From Heracleum sosnowskyi (lineage: Eukaryota; Streptophyta; Magnoliopsida; Apiales; Apiaceae), in contig CM061242.1 in NCBI GenBank assembly GCA_030848705.1, positions 128,970,757-129,034,756 of the forward strand: DNA of 64,000 bases. Reading direction: 5' to 3'. The position numbers and the translations under genes are program-made. Under the pieces are notes generated by a model. The model saw only the letters and a program-made list of their open reading frames with translations. It had not been told where the DNA came from and searched no databases. The first letter of the stretch is position 1. Each line of letters starts with the position of its first letter. Of the stretch, positions 55,401 through 64,000 are shown piece after piece.

Positions 55401-57295
55401 TTTTTGCAGAACCTCCAAGCAAGGGTGTTGAGTGTGATGAAAGCCAAGATTACAGCAAACCACACAACCTTCAATGAGATCTTACAGGTGCAAATTCAGA
55501 ATCTAATCTCAGAGAAACTTCCAAAGGTGTACCTTAATCCATTTTGTGTCTGTTATGGAGCAGTCACAAAGGATGGTGTCAAGAAGTATGCATATCTAAA
55601 TCTACAGGGCACATCAACAATGGAGACAAGGACAGTAATGAAAGTGCTAAACTTAATTCTCAACTCCAAAATCAACAAGGAGAGAGTTCAAGCTGTCAAA
55701 GCAATTCACAAACTACTGGCAAGGAGAAGTAATAAGCTAAGCTCTAAAGTAAAGGAGTTAATCTCTAAATCCAATGCTAAAAGAACTGATCAAGGTGAAA
55801 GTTGTGCATTTGATGACTCTCTTGATGATGATGAGTTGGATGGAAGTGGAGGATCTGGAGTGGCTAAGAATGTTGGTGGAAGAACTGCTGGGAACACTGG
55901 AAATCAAGCCCATGATGCAAGAAAGGAAGTAGCTCCTGAACAAGGAAAGAAAGATGTTGGTGCTACAGAAGAAGAGGAGATTGAAACACTTGAAGCTTTG
56001 AAGGCAAACATCTTAAGGTGTGCTATTGACAGTATCAATGCTGAAAAAGATGTTGTCACCAAAGAAGCTGTCAAGGAAGACAAAGCTGCTGTCAAGGAAG
56101 ACAAAGCTACTGTCATGGAAAACACTGTCAAGGAAGACACTGTCATGGAAGATGTTGTCAAGGATGAAAACAAGAAAGTAGTCAAGCCTAAAAGGACAAA
56201 ATCCTTAGCCAGAGCTTGGTTTTCTAGGCAGGAACCTGAAACTGAGAAGACTACTAAAGCAAAGAAAGGAAAAACAAAGTACTCAGGGAAAGAGAAAGCT
56301 ACAGGACTTGGCAGGAATCTGAGGAAACCAATCCAAACAAAATCCTACAATACTTTTGACCTACTGGAAAAAGGGGCTCTGGAGATCAAGAATGTTGAAG
56401 TAAAGTTGGATGACAACAATGAAGCAAGCATGTATGTTCTCTGGTATGATCAATCCAGGTCAGTAAAGGTAGGAAAGGACTTCACTATGGAACTTGTGTC
56501 ATATGTGATAAATGAAAATCTGTCATACACAAAGAGGAAAGTCACAAGAAGAATTGATTATTTCTTCCTAGAGAGAATGGTAAATCTAATGCAAGGTTAT
56601 GACAATATACCTGATAAAGTCATGGAACATGTCCTGATATACAAAGCTGAAAGAGATGAAGAATTTTATCAGAAATATGGGAATTTGACAGTGCATGATG
56701 ATGCTGATATTGCTAACCTATTGGAGTACTCTGATGAAGAAATAGCTGACTATGAAGATGATTTCCCTGAAGAAGAAGTGCAAGCCATGCCTAGTCAAGA
56801 GAAATCATCTAAAGCTGCACATGATGAGACTGTTGAGGAAATGGAAGCTGAACTCTTGAACAAATACCAGAAAATGAACAAGGAGAGGAGTAAAGAACCC
56901 AACTCAAAACCATCTAGAGAAATCCTTTGAGAATCAAGCATGGAAAGGAAGAAATTTACTTGGACAGTTTCCACAAGCTCAAAACCAGTGTATTGAAAGA
57001 GTTAAACTACTCAGTGGTTGGATCAACTAACCATCTAGAGCTACTGTGTTCTTTTGACAAAGACATCTTAAAATTCAGAATCTATGTCTTTGGTCAAGAG
57101 CAGTGGATGGATCTCCAGGATGCTCAACAGATTAGCTCTAAATTAGCTCAAAAGTACATTGATGAGATTGAGGATGATGCAATTTCCCCCATGGAAATAT
57201 CTCTGGTAGAAGGTCTCAGAAGATATGTAGCAGAAGCTCTTGGAAGAGAGGAAGAAGGCAGGCAGAAAAGAAAATATGAAGCTCAAACTAGGTAA
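52475..57295 (+). pseudogene. Large extra ORF region (~1,600 codons) downstream of Sirevirus pol, broken
   Basis: ATG 52475 (MAPKQSISQSNFAGIYSPND) starts a protein now in four frame segments: 52475-52834, 52831-54273, 53991-54725 and 54726-56930 (stops TAG 54723, TAA near 54882), then 56930-57295 after a shift. N-terminal ~300 residues are globular (RIENFWESAAAQGDGDNATI; RKYLRKEWSMILDVMVKVFS). Next is a low-complexity linker with AVT/AVK repeats encoded by CTGTCA (54048-54190), a short coiled coil (RLAALENRCLSMETKLDSLS), and a second half with VKAIHKLLARRSNKLSS, an acid-rich linker with KEDTVMEDVVK repeats, and a C-terminal domain (SMYVLWYDQSRSVKVGKDFT; RRIDYFFLERMVNLMQGYDN). I see no signal peptide or membrane segment, so an envelope role is not supported. 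Function unknown. Confidence 0.7.
54771..54872 (+). repeat. Internal PPT-like AGGGGGAG repeats in the extra ORF
   Basis: TAAGGGGGAGAC at 54771 and two CTCAGGGGGAGC at about 54842 and 54858. AAGGGGGAGA is the usual Sirevirus-type polypurine tract, yet none is seen beside the 3' LTR at 57328. Confidence 0.6.
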
Positions 57296-57327
57296 ATACT
57301 CCATATTTGCTGATAGCTTAGAAGACC

Positions 57328-58341
57328 TCTTAGGATTTATGGGTGATAGCTTAGAAGACAACTTAACTTTGTGCTTAGTAATACTTAATTTCATTAAGTT
57401 GAACATACTGTCACAGCCAGAGTATGTTCTTGTAGCCATTTCATTTGCTGTAATAAAATTGTTTGTATATCTTGGAAGAAGTTCATTCACTTGTTCAAGC
57501 CTTAAGGAGTACATCAAGATGATAGCAAGAATAAATGTTACTGTCATATCACTAACAGTAAGGTTACAAGAAGACATCATGTTGCAAGTCATGACAACAT
57601 ATTCACTCTGACAGCAACATTGGCGGAAGCCTTGAGACAACAACTCTCTATTCTCCTGACAGCAAGTTTGGAACTCCTGACAGCATCTATTGCGGGGATT
57701 TTATACTGTCATCAAAAGCGTATACTTGTGACAGCAAACTTGGAAGTACATGATACTGTCTCAAAGGGATCTACCCAGTCAAACATGTGACAGTTTGGAT
57801 GTTCAAGAAACAGGCGTGCTGCAGTATCCCAACATTGTATCAAGTCTGCAAAGACTACGACAGAAGCTTTGGAGATAACAAGACAAAGCTTACCAATTCT
57901 AGAGTATGACAAATCAACATCTACTAGGATTGTGTTAGCTTAACTGGGAATGTATCTAGATTGCTTTTTATGTATTAATAAATCAAATTGTATAGCAATT
58001 TAGGAAAGTCACATGGGTGTGCAAGTTGTAAGGAGCTGCCACAAGACAATGACAACAGCTCCACAAACCCGTGATGATAGAATAAGATTAGTTTACTTAG
58101 ACTATCTCTAATTCTCAGACTTGTAACATGTGAAGAATTGAAACTTGAGGAAGACACACTTTTTCTCAAGGTTGTAGCAACGCTTTGCAAAATAAATAAA
58201 ATATTTATTTTGTGAGTAAACTACTTGTGATTGCATTTCTTCTACTGATAAGGTTTAATCTTAGTTTTAGTTGTTGAAGCATAGATTGAATTTTATCAGT
58301 ATTGCATTCAACCCCCTTTCTGCAATACTCAAGGACCAACA
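57328..58341 (+). repeat. 3' LTR of the long Sirevirus-like element
   Basis: Matches 39760-40771 with small indels and perhaps 3-5% substitutions by eye. Starts TCTTAGG instead of TGTTAGG. The preceding 'tgatagcttagaagacc' (57311) duplicates the same phrase inside the LTR (57346). About eight CTGTCA/TGACAG hexamers. Confidence 0.85.
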
Positions 58342-59423
58342 TTATCTTTTATACAATGGTTTATTTTATACAATTTAAAAAAGATTTTGACTTTCTTTTC
58401 TAAAAATAGGATTTAAAAAAGTAAGTTTAATTTTAAGTATTTAAAATTTATGAATCAAGCGATTTATTCTAGAGCTCCCGGGGATTTTTCTTTATATATA
58501 TAAAGATATTGATAATACTAATAATACTTCATTTATCTTCCTTAGTCCCATCTGTATTTTTTTTATGTTCCAATTAATATTTAAGTTTCTCATTTTATAA
58601 TTTATCATATTAAATTTTACTTTTATTTTAATATTTTCCGTTAACATTAAATTTTTTAGTTTATTATTTTTTAAGGTACGTGCCTTGCACGGATTATAGG
58701 CTAGTATGCATAATAAGCCCAATACTAAAATTTATGATTCGAAAAGGTGATTTAGTTTTCATTACTTGGGTCCAAAATAAAATATAAATACATATTTATG
58801 TCGTAAATAACAATTTTTTTAAGGATTTCGTGCATTGTACAATATATAAATAAATTAGTATATAATATAAGTATGAGAATAATTTTCATGAAATTATTTC
58901 AAGCACATCTTTTCTGAAATGACTCAAAATAACACTATCAAATCACAAGAAAGGAATATCTTTCCTTCAAAAAAAAAAAAACAGAAGAATGGAATATCTA
59001 GCATACATCTCATAAAAATAAAAATTGAATTACTTATAAATAATTAACTCCATTAAATTTCATGAACCATATTCCATAAAAATATTCTCATTTCATTGCA
59101 CCGAGTGAATATCACTCTAAATAATTGATGTGTTACAGTCTTGATTTTATAAAATAAGTTTTTTTAAATAATTTATGTATTTTAGAAAATTATTTCTTGA
59201 CCTCGTGAAATGCTACGAAGCTCATTGATTCATTAAGCTTATTCTGAAAAGAGGTAACTTTCATTTATAAGTAGTATGTTTGTTATTGAAAAATAAAAAA
59301 TATTTTTTAGGTTTGTAATTTTTTTTTTTAGTTTGAATATGTTTATAATAAAACATAATTATAATATATAAAATTCAAAATAATTAAGTGAAGTGAAATA
59401 CAGCAAAACTAAAAGAATAATTC
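58342..59423. other. AT-rich intergenic, with one Helitron-like 3' end
   Basis: Starts with the repeat shared with 39640-39740. A hairpin CGTGCCTTGCACG followed by GATTATAGGCTAG (about 58679-58704) looks like a Helitron 3' terminus; its 5' end is not clear. No gene. Confidence 0.5.
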
Positions 59424-59566
59424 GAGCGCGATGAGATAGCTCAAGTGGTAAAGAGCTTATCTCTTGTCGTCCCAGGTCCTGGATTCGATTCTCGCTCACC
59501 CCGAGATTTCTGAGAACAGATACTCACATGTAAAGGCATATAAGCCTAATTAGTCAAAAAAAAAAA
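59424..59566 (+). mobile_element. tRNA-derived SINE, 143 bp
   Basis: Box A (TAGCTCAAGTGG) and box B (GGATTCGATTC) of a tRNA-like head, a short body, and an A tail, flanked by 13-bp duplications aaaagaataattc (59411-59423 and 59567-59579). It is not a tRNA gene: the head does not fold into a complete tRNA and a tail with target duplication follows. RNA polymerase III would transcribe it. Confidence 0.88.
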
Positions 59567-59579
59567 AAAAGAATAATTC

Positions 59580-59780
59580 TGTGTGCCGAAACATGATGTA
59601 CAAAAACAACTTTTATTTATTTTCCAAAAACAATGGGCCGAATTGAAATTATTTATTTATTCAATCCGGGTCGGGTCAACCCGACCCTAAATTCCAAACT
59701 ATACTTACATATATTTTCCCCAATTACATAGAGACCCATTTACCTGAATCTTCTTAGCTGTGCCCTAACCTGGTAAATTC
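59580..59780 (+). promoter_or_regulatory. Putative HDA15 promoter
   Basis: Contains a perfect 8-bp inverted repeat GGGTCGGG-TCAA-CCCGACCC (59668-59687) and, at the likely transcript start, a pyrimidine-rich CTCTCTTCTCTCTAC (59782-59797), a Y-patch common at plant TATA-less promoters. The upstream limit is set by the SINE. Confidence 0.45.
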
Positions 59781-59840
59781 AAACTCTCTTCTCTCTACTA
59801 TATACACACAGATACACACACACATATATATCTCAATTGG

Positions 59841-60956
59841 GTATGTATATATGTTCTTTTACTATTTTCTTTGTTTAATTTTAGTTTACACACATGTTAA
59901 ACTATAAAGATTGAATTTTTACATGAAAAAGATTGATTGTAGTTGATTTGAAGCTTAAAGATTTGAACTTTAGCTTGAAATTCAACTTGCATTGCTTAGT
60001 TTCTTGAAAAAAATTGATTTTTTTAAGTGTGAGTAGCATTTTTTGTATGTATATGTGTGTGTATATGTGATAAACACTGGTTGGAGTTGTTGTGGAGCTT
60101 AAAGATTTGAGCTTTAGCTTGATTTTAACTTGCATTGCCGAGTTTCGTAAAAAAATTTAAATAAATTGTGGGTATGTTTTGTATATGTATATGTAATCAA
60201 GATTTGTTAGAGTTGCTGCGAAGCCCCAAGATTTGAATTTAGCTTTTGTTTCCTTGTTTCTTGTAAAATCACGTTTTTCGAGTGTGTGTTGCATTTTGAG
60301 TGTGCATATTTAATGAGTGTATTTATATGTGTATTAAACGTTGAAGTTTGGTTAAATTGGTAAACGAAACATGTGAGTTGCATTTATAAATGCATATTAG
60401 ACACACATGAAGAGTTCAAGTTTCTGCCTAATTGGTTATATTTTTGTTGCTTAAGCTGTTCTAAATCTTTATTATATTACTAAATAAATTTGTCGTACGT
60501 AAAATTAGTGAAATGCCAAAATGTAAATGCATTTTGTTTTATGAGTTATGACGCAGTTAAGAGATGAGAATATATGGAAAATTTACGCGGAAAATCTTCT
60601 CATGGCTGTTTATTAGAAATGGAAGCAGGCTTGTTTCTATGTTCGTTAACTTTTATTGTATTTGACCTTGTGTACTTCAGTAGTTGAAATATTCGGGGAA
60701 ATTTTATAGAATTTTATTACTTGCAATGTGCTATGAAGCTACTTGTGGATAGCCTATTGATGCACTTATTGTCTATTGATTTTGTTGTTTGAAGCTTGAG
60801 GTGAAATTCAGCAATTTACAGGAAATTCTTTTCATCTGTTTACCATTTGTAGTCACCCTTTTTATTTCCTTCTTTTTCTTCTATATGTTTATGTCTCTCT
60901 CTATTGTTATTTCTGTTAAATATGACGGTCATATGTTTGTCGTTTTGTTTATAAAG
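59841..60956 (+). other. 5' UTR leader intron of HDA15
   Basis: Donor TTGG/GTATGT at 59841, acceptor TTTATAAAG/GA at 60956, three bases before the ATG. It contains three diverged repeats of about 125-145 bases (from about 59951, 60095 and 60219) built on AAGATTTGAACTTTAGCTTG-like phrases. Confidence 0.6.
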
Positions 60957-60958
60957 GA

Positions 60959-62013
60959 ATGATTCTGGCAGAAAATTGTCATCTTGATCCTGCAAGCAAC
61001 ATGGTCTCAGAATCTGTGCAACTGAGCCGTTTTAAAAATGTTGAGGCAGAAAACAGTCTTCAAGAACGGAAGGACCAAGTTTTACATCAAGGATCTGAAA
61101 GGCAGGAAAACATTGGTCCTCTTAGAGCTAGTTCCTGTCTCAATGCTGAAAACTCTGGGAAAGTATTAGGTATTTCTGCTAGAGATACCGAAGGGGATTT
61201 AAATGTCAATGTACAGAACAAAGTTTTACCTGTAAGTAATGTTCAAGATCTTCTTTTTTTCCTTTTGATGTTACAGATGTTTATATATAAATCTGGCCAT
61301 GTTGCATTGCAGAAAAAGGATGGGCATGGTCAAGATATGACTTTAGAAGACCTGTACAATGATGAAGTTACCTTCAGCGACGAAGACGATGACAGTGATT
61401 GGGACCCTGTACAAAACACCGGGACTACTTCGTGTCTAGATGTTGAAAACACCGGGAAACTATCAGGAACATGTGTGAGTGACACTACAAGGGATCAAGA
61501 TGTCACTTCACAACAAGAGGTAAAGATATCTCAAAAAAATTACTTACTAAATACTATTTATAACCTTCCCCATGTGATTGCATTGCAGAAAAAGTCAAGT
61601 GAGCAGGAAGATATGACTTTACAAGATTTGTACAATTACGATGTTTCTGAGGAAGATGATGACAGTGATTGGGATCCCTTGCCAGAACCTACTGCAGCGG
61701 TGAAGTGGTTTTGTGTTAACTGTACCATGGTTAACTTCGAGGATGTTGTGCATTGTGGTGTATGTTCATTTAGCATCTGTTTTATCTTTTCTACTGTTAA
61801 TTGTGATTTTTTTGGTAGTTTCACATGCTCTAGAGTCTGGGTACTTTACATCCTGAAATGAGACGGTTTTGTTCTTGTTTTACATGTATTATCTATTATT
61901 ATCTGATGCAATAATTTATGCAGATATGTGGGGAACACAGAGAATCTGAAATCCTTGTGCATGGATGTTTTGCATCCCCTTTTTCCAAAGGACTTCTTGG
62001 GAGCGAACTAGAA
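60959..62013 (+). CDS. HDA15: Histone deacetylase 15 (class II, RanBP2-type zinc finger), N-terminal exons
   Basis: Four exons are inferred: 60959-61231, 61313-61519, 61589-61759 and 61924-62013, all phase 0, with donors GTAAGT, GTAAAG, GTATGT and GTAAAA and acceptors TTGCAG, TTGCAG, ATGCAG. They encode acidic repeats DMTLEDLYNDEVTF…DDDSDWDPVQ and DMTLQDLYNYDVSEEDDDSD, then the RanBP2-like finger W-F-C-x2-C-T…H-C-G-I-C-G, then GEHRESEILVHGCFASPFSK. This pattern (TFEDIY, acidic run, DWEP, VKW-CVNCTM, HC-ICGEH, ASPF) matches Arabidopsis HDA15 (At3g18520) as I recall it. The deacetylase domain lies past the window, after a long intron. HDA15 removes acetyl groups from histones in the nucleus and represses transcription, in Arabidopsis with PIF factors in light responses. 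Unlike Arabidopsis, the acidic exon is duplicated here. Confidence 0.85.
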
Positions 62014-64000
62014 GTAAAAGGGATATTGAAAGGTGGTTGCCCACAGTTAACTGGCTTGCTATGTGTCATATGTTATTCCTTCCAGCATTTATGTTTAGGT
62101 TGATGTTTGCTGCATGTATTTAATCTCTTGTGGGTGTTATACTAATTGTTTCATTATTGTCATTGCTTAATTGGGAGAATACTTAAAGTATATTGCACTC
62201 GCGTGCGCACACACACACACACATACTAACTATATAATATATACCTGTGTATGTGTAGGGGTCGAATTATCTTCTACAAGCTTTTCCTTGTTTTTTTGGA
62301 GTGTTGAGGTGTCAATCTGTTTTTGTTCCTTATGGTTGTAAGATTCTTGCAACATTGTGGAATATGCACAAGTCATTTGTTAAATAATAACAATTGATGT
62401 CAAATCTGTTATATATGATAGATTTCACTAGATGCGGACATTTTTATCAGGTAATAGATGCCTGATGCCCGTGTTAAATTTAGAAAAAAATTTATATTTA
62501 GTCCAGAAAATTCTGATGACCACTTGCTGCTTTTGAAGTTGTTAGTAAATCCATACGTATTATTTCACAGGGCAACCTCTTTCCTTTCTGCCACCCCTTT
62601 TTTGGACTCTTTTAAGCAGAGAATAACAATTTTTTTTAAAGTTTAACTTGTAGATACTGGTTTGGCATGTAATTCTTATGATTCACGCCATCTATACCAG
62701 AGTAAATGGAGAACGGTGGGGATGATAAAAATAAATGCTTTGCAAAGTGGTGCAGTTACTAATAATCCTGGAATTTTTTAAGCAAGGTCAGAGAATTGAA
62801 AGAGCTTTAATCTAAATCAGTAAATCTTGTGACTATATATAGATGTCGTATGTTGACAGTTCAAGTTGTTCTAGTGGTGTATAATAAAATACCGGGACAT
62901 ATGCAAATCACTCTAATTTAATGTCTACTAATTATTATAAAGCATTGAATGTAATATATGATGTATGATAAAATACATTAAATGTAATCCACAACAGTTC
63001 CATTTGTGACGTACAAGGGACCTACTGGATAATAAATTAAAAGTAGACGGTGAGACACCAAATATGTTTTATTGAAATGCTCTTGTATAATGTTTGAGGA
63101 CCTATATATAGATATCCGGCGCTAAGAAGCACTCTAATGCTATACAACTGAAAATATGTTCACAGTGACGTAGTCTACAACCACTTTTTAATATCCAAGT
63201 AAATCCCGTAAAGATTATTGAAAGTAGTACTTCGTGGATCAAAGCCAAACAAATACAAACATATTTCTTCAAGATCGTTAATTGCTTAGAATTATTAATG
63301 TACAACCAAAGTTTTGTTTTGACTGAAATTTCTAGCCTATATTTTATGACTGTTTCTTGAACTGTCTCATCCCCATTTGTATCTGTAGCAGATGAAATAA
63401 TAAAATAGCTGTCATGAAGCTTGTCGTGCTAGTACAAGCCTTGAAAGAATTTGCTAATGTGTTGCGGGAAGAAGCTTATTACTAAACTGTGTTAATATTT
63501 AAATTATTATCTCGCTTATTGGTATCTATATATGGCCAAGTACATCTCCTTTGTAGTTTTAGATCTACTCGATATTCAGGAAAAAATGTTTTGGAAATAT
63601 TTTACATCATGTAGTGGTAAAAACAAACATCTGGTTTATTTAGGGGCCTGAAGAAGATTCAAACTTTTATAGGGGTTCTGGTAGATCATTGGTCATATAG
63701 CAGATGAATGAGGGAATAACCTGATGCAGGAACAAAGGAACTATCAATTGGAATTGTTATGATTATTAGATATAATTCCAGGTGGGATCTTTTAGAGCCA
63801 CCTGCTAGTTGATAAATATGGTCAAACAGCGGACATGGTATGGAATTCAACATTCCTGCCTGTGCTGTAATACCAACTTAAATTAATGGATTACCTGATG
63901 CATTTTGTTGGATGCTGTCCTTAAAGTAAGAGTACTTGGAATGCAGAAGTTAGCAATGTAACAGTTAGCAAAAAGATGTCCTTTTTAGTGGTTCGTTTAA
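62014..64000 (+). other. HDA15: Long HDA15 intron, continuing past the window
   Basis: No exon matching the start of the deacetylase domain is visible. It holds a CA microsatellite (62208-62223). AT-rich, no ORF with recognisable domains and no TE recognised. An alternative donor for the last exon, AAAG/GTGG near 62031, cannot be excluded. Confidence 0.6.

Larger units (their letters stand above)
39760..58341 (+). mobile_element. Long Sirevirus-like copia element with extra ORF and nested solo LTR
   Basis: LTRs of about 1,012 bp (39760-40771, 57328-58341), initiator-Met PBS, gag, protease, integrase, RT, RNase H, then about 6.2 kb before the right LTR, of which ~4.8 kb was coding. Gag is interrupted by a 3.9-kb solo LTR and a junction duplication. 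The right LTR starts TCTTAGG where the left has TGTTAGG. No clean target duplication (ttaca versus ttatc). Without the nested part it is about 14.2 kb, long for copia. All ORFs carry stops or frameshifts, so it is dead. CTGTCA/TGACAG is scattered throughout. Confidence 0.9.

Noticed and set aside
52475..57295. Envelope-like gene
   Set aside because: Position fits the env-like ORF of Sireviruses, but I see no signal peptide, membrane segment or fusion-peptide-like stretch.
59430..59505. tRNA gene from box A and box B
   Set aside because: A 3' body, A tail and 13-bp target duplications show a SINE; the tRNA-like head is incomplete.
60959..61861. Single-exon 300-aa protein
   Set aside because: The open frame reads through two phase-0 introns and into a third; splice signals and HDA15 similarity show a multi-exon gene.

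Overview
The window is nuclear DNA of a flowering plant, most likely a eudicot. Evidence: plant-type LTR retrotransposons (Ty3 Tat lineage, Ty1/copia, Sirevirus-like copia, a Tekay/Del-like solo LTR), a plant L1 LINE with a C-terminal RNase H, Helitrons, Stowaway, hAT-like and Mutator-like MITEs, a tRNA-derived SINE, relics of a CYP71-clan cytochrome P450, and the 5' exons of a spliced plant histone deacetylase gene (HDA15 type). I cannot name the species. About 90% of the window is transposon or relic; the only host gene that looks alive is HDA15 at the right edge.

Layout. 1-13586: a Tat-lineage Ty3 element that is complete except for the first base of its 5' LTR. It has gag-pro-pol with two stops and a frameshift, then antisense ORFs with their own TATA box. 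It sits inside a P450 exon, whose 3' remnant follows at 13587-13801. 14068-14710: nested hAT-like MITEs. 14719-14853: a second P450 3' remnant, with a copia element (14903-17946, TSD ttagg) in its 3' flank; this copia lacks integrase and half of RT yet keeps one open 861-codon frame. 19146-24460: a minus-strand LINE. 25000-31250: AT-rich DNA with a diverged P450 promoter copy, MITEs, Helitrons, a Mutator-like foldback element and a TA microsatellite. 31261-32095: a truncated LINE. 32496-34716: a P450 pseudogene. 35500-38970: the 5' half of a Sirevirus-like copia. 39760-58341: a second, long Sirevirus-like copia whose gag is split by a 3.9-kb solo LTR (42234-46125, TSD gataa), and which carries an extra region of about 1,600 codons after pol. 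59424-59566: a SINE. 59700-64000: HDA15 promoter, 5' UTR intron, exons coding for the acidic repeats and RanBP2-type zinc finger, and the start of a long intron; the catalytic domain lies beyond the window.

Most unusual signals: (i) a GC-rich palindromic ten-base motif (GACGCGCCCT and variants) scattered roughly 40 times through the LTRs, gag, antisense genes and non-coding parts of the Tat element in several reading frames; (ii) an analogous but different motif, CTGTCA/TGACAG, scattered about 50 times through the LTRs, gag and extra ORF of the long Sirevirus; (iii) that large extra ORF; (iv) the tandem duplication that copied one solo-LTR/gag junction; (v) tandem duplication of an exon in HDA15. 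Counts were made by eye and are approximate.
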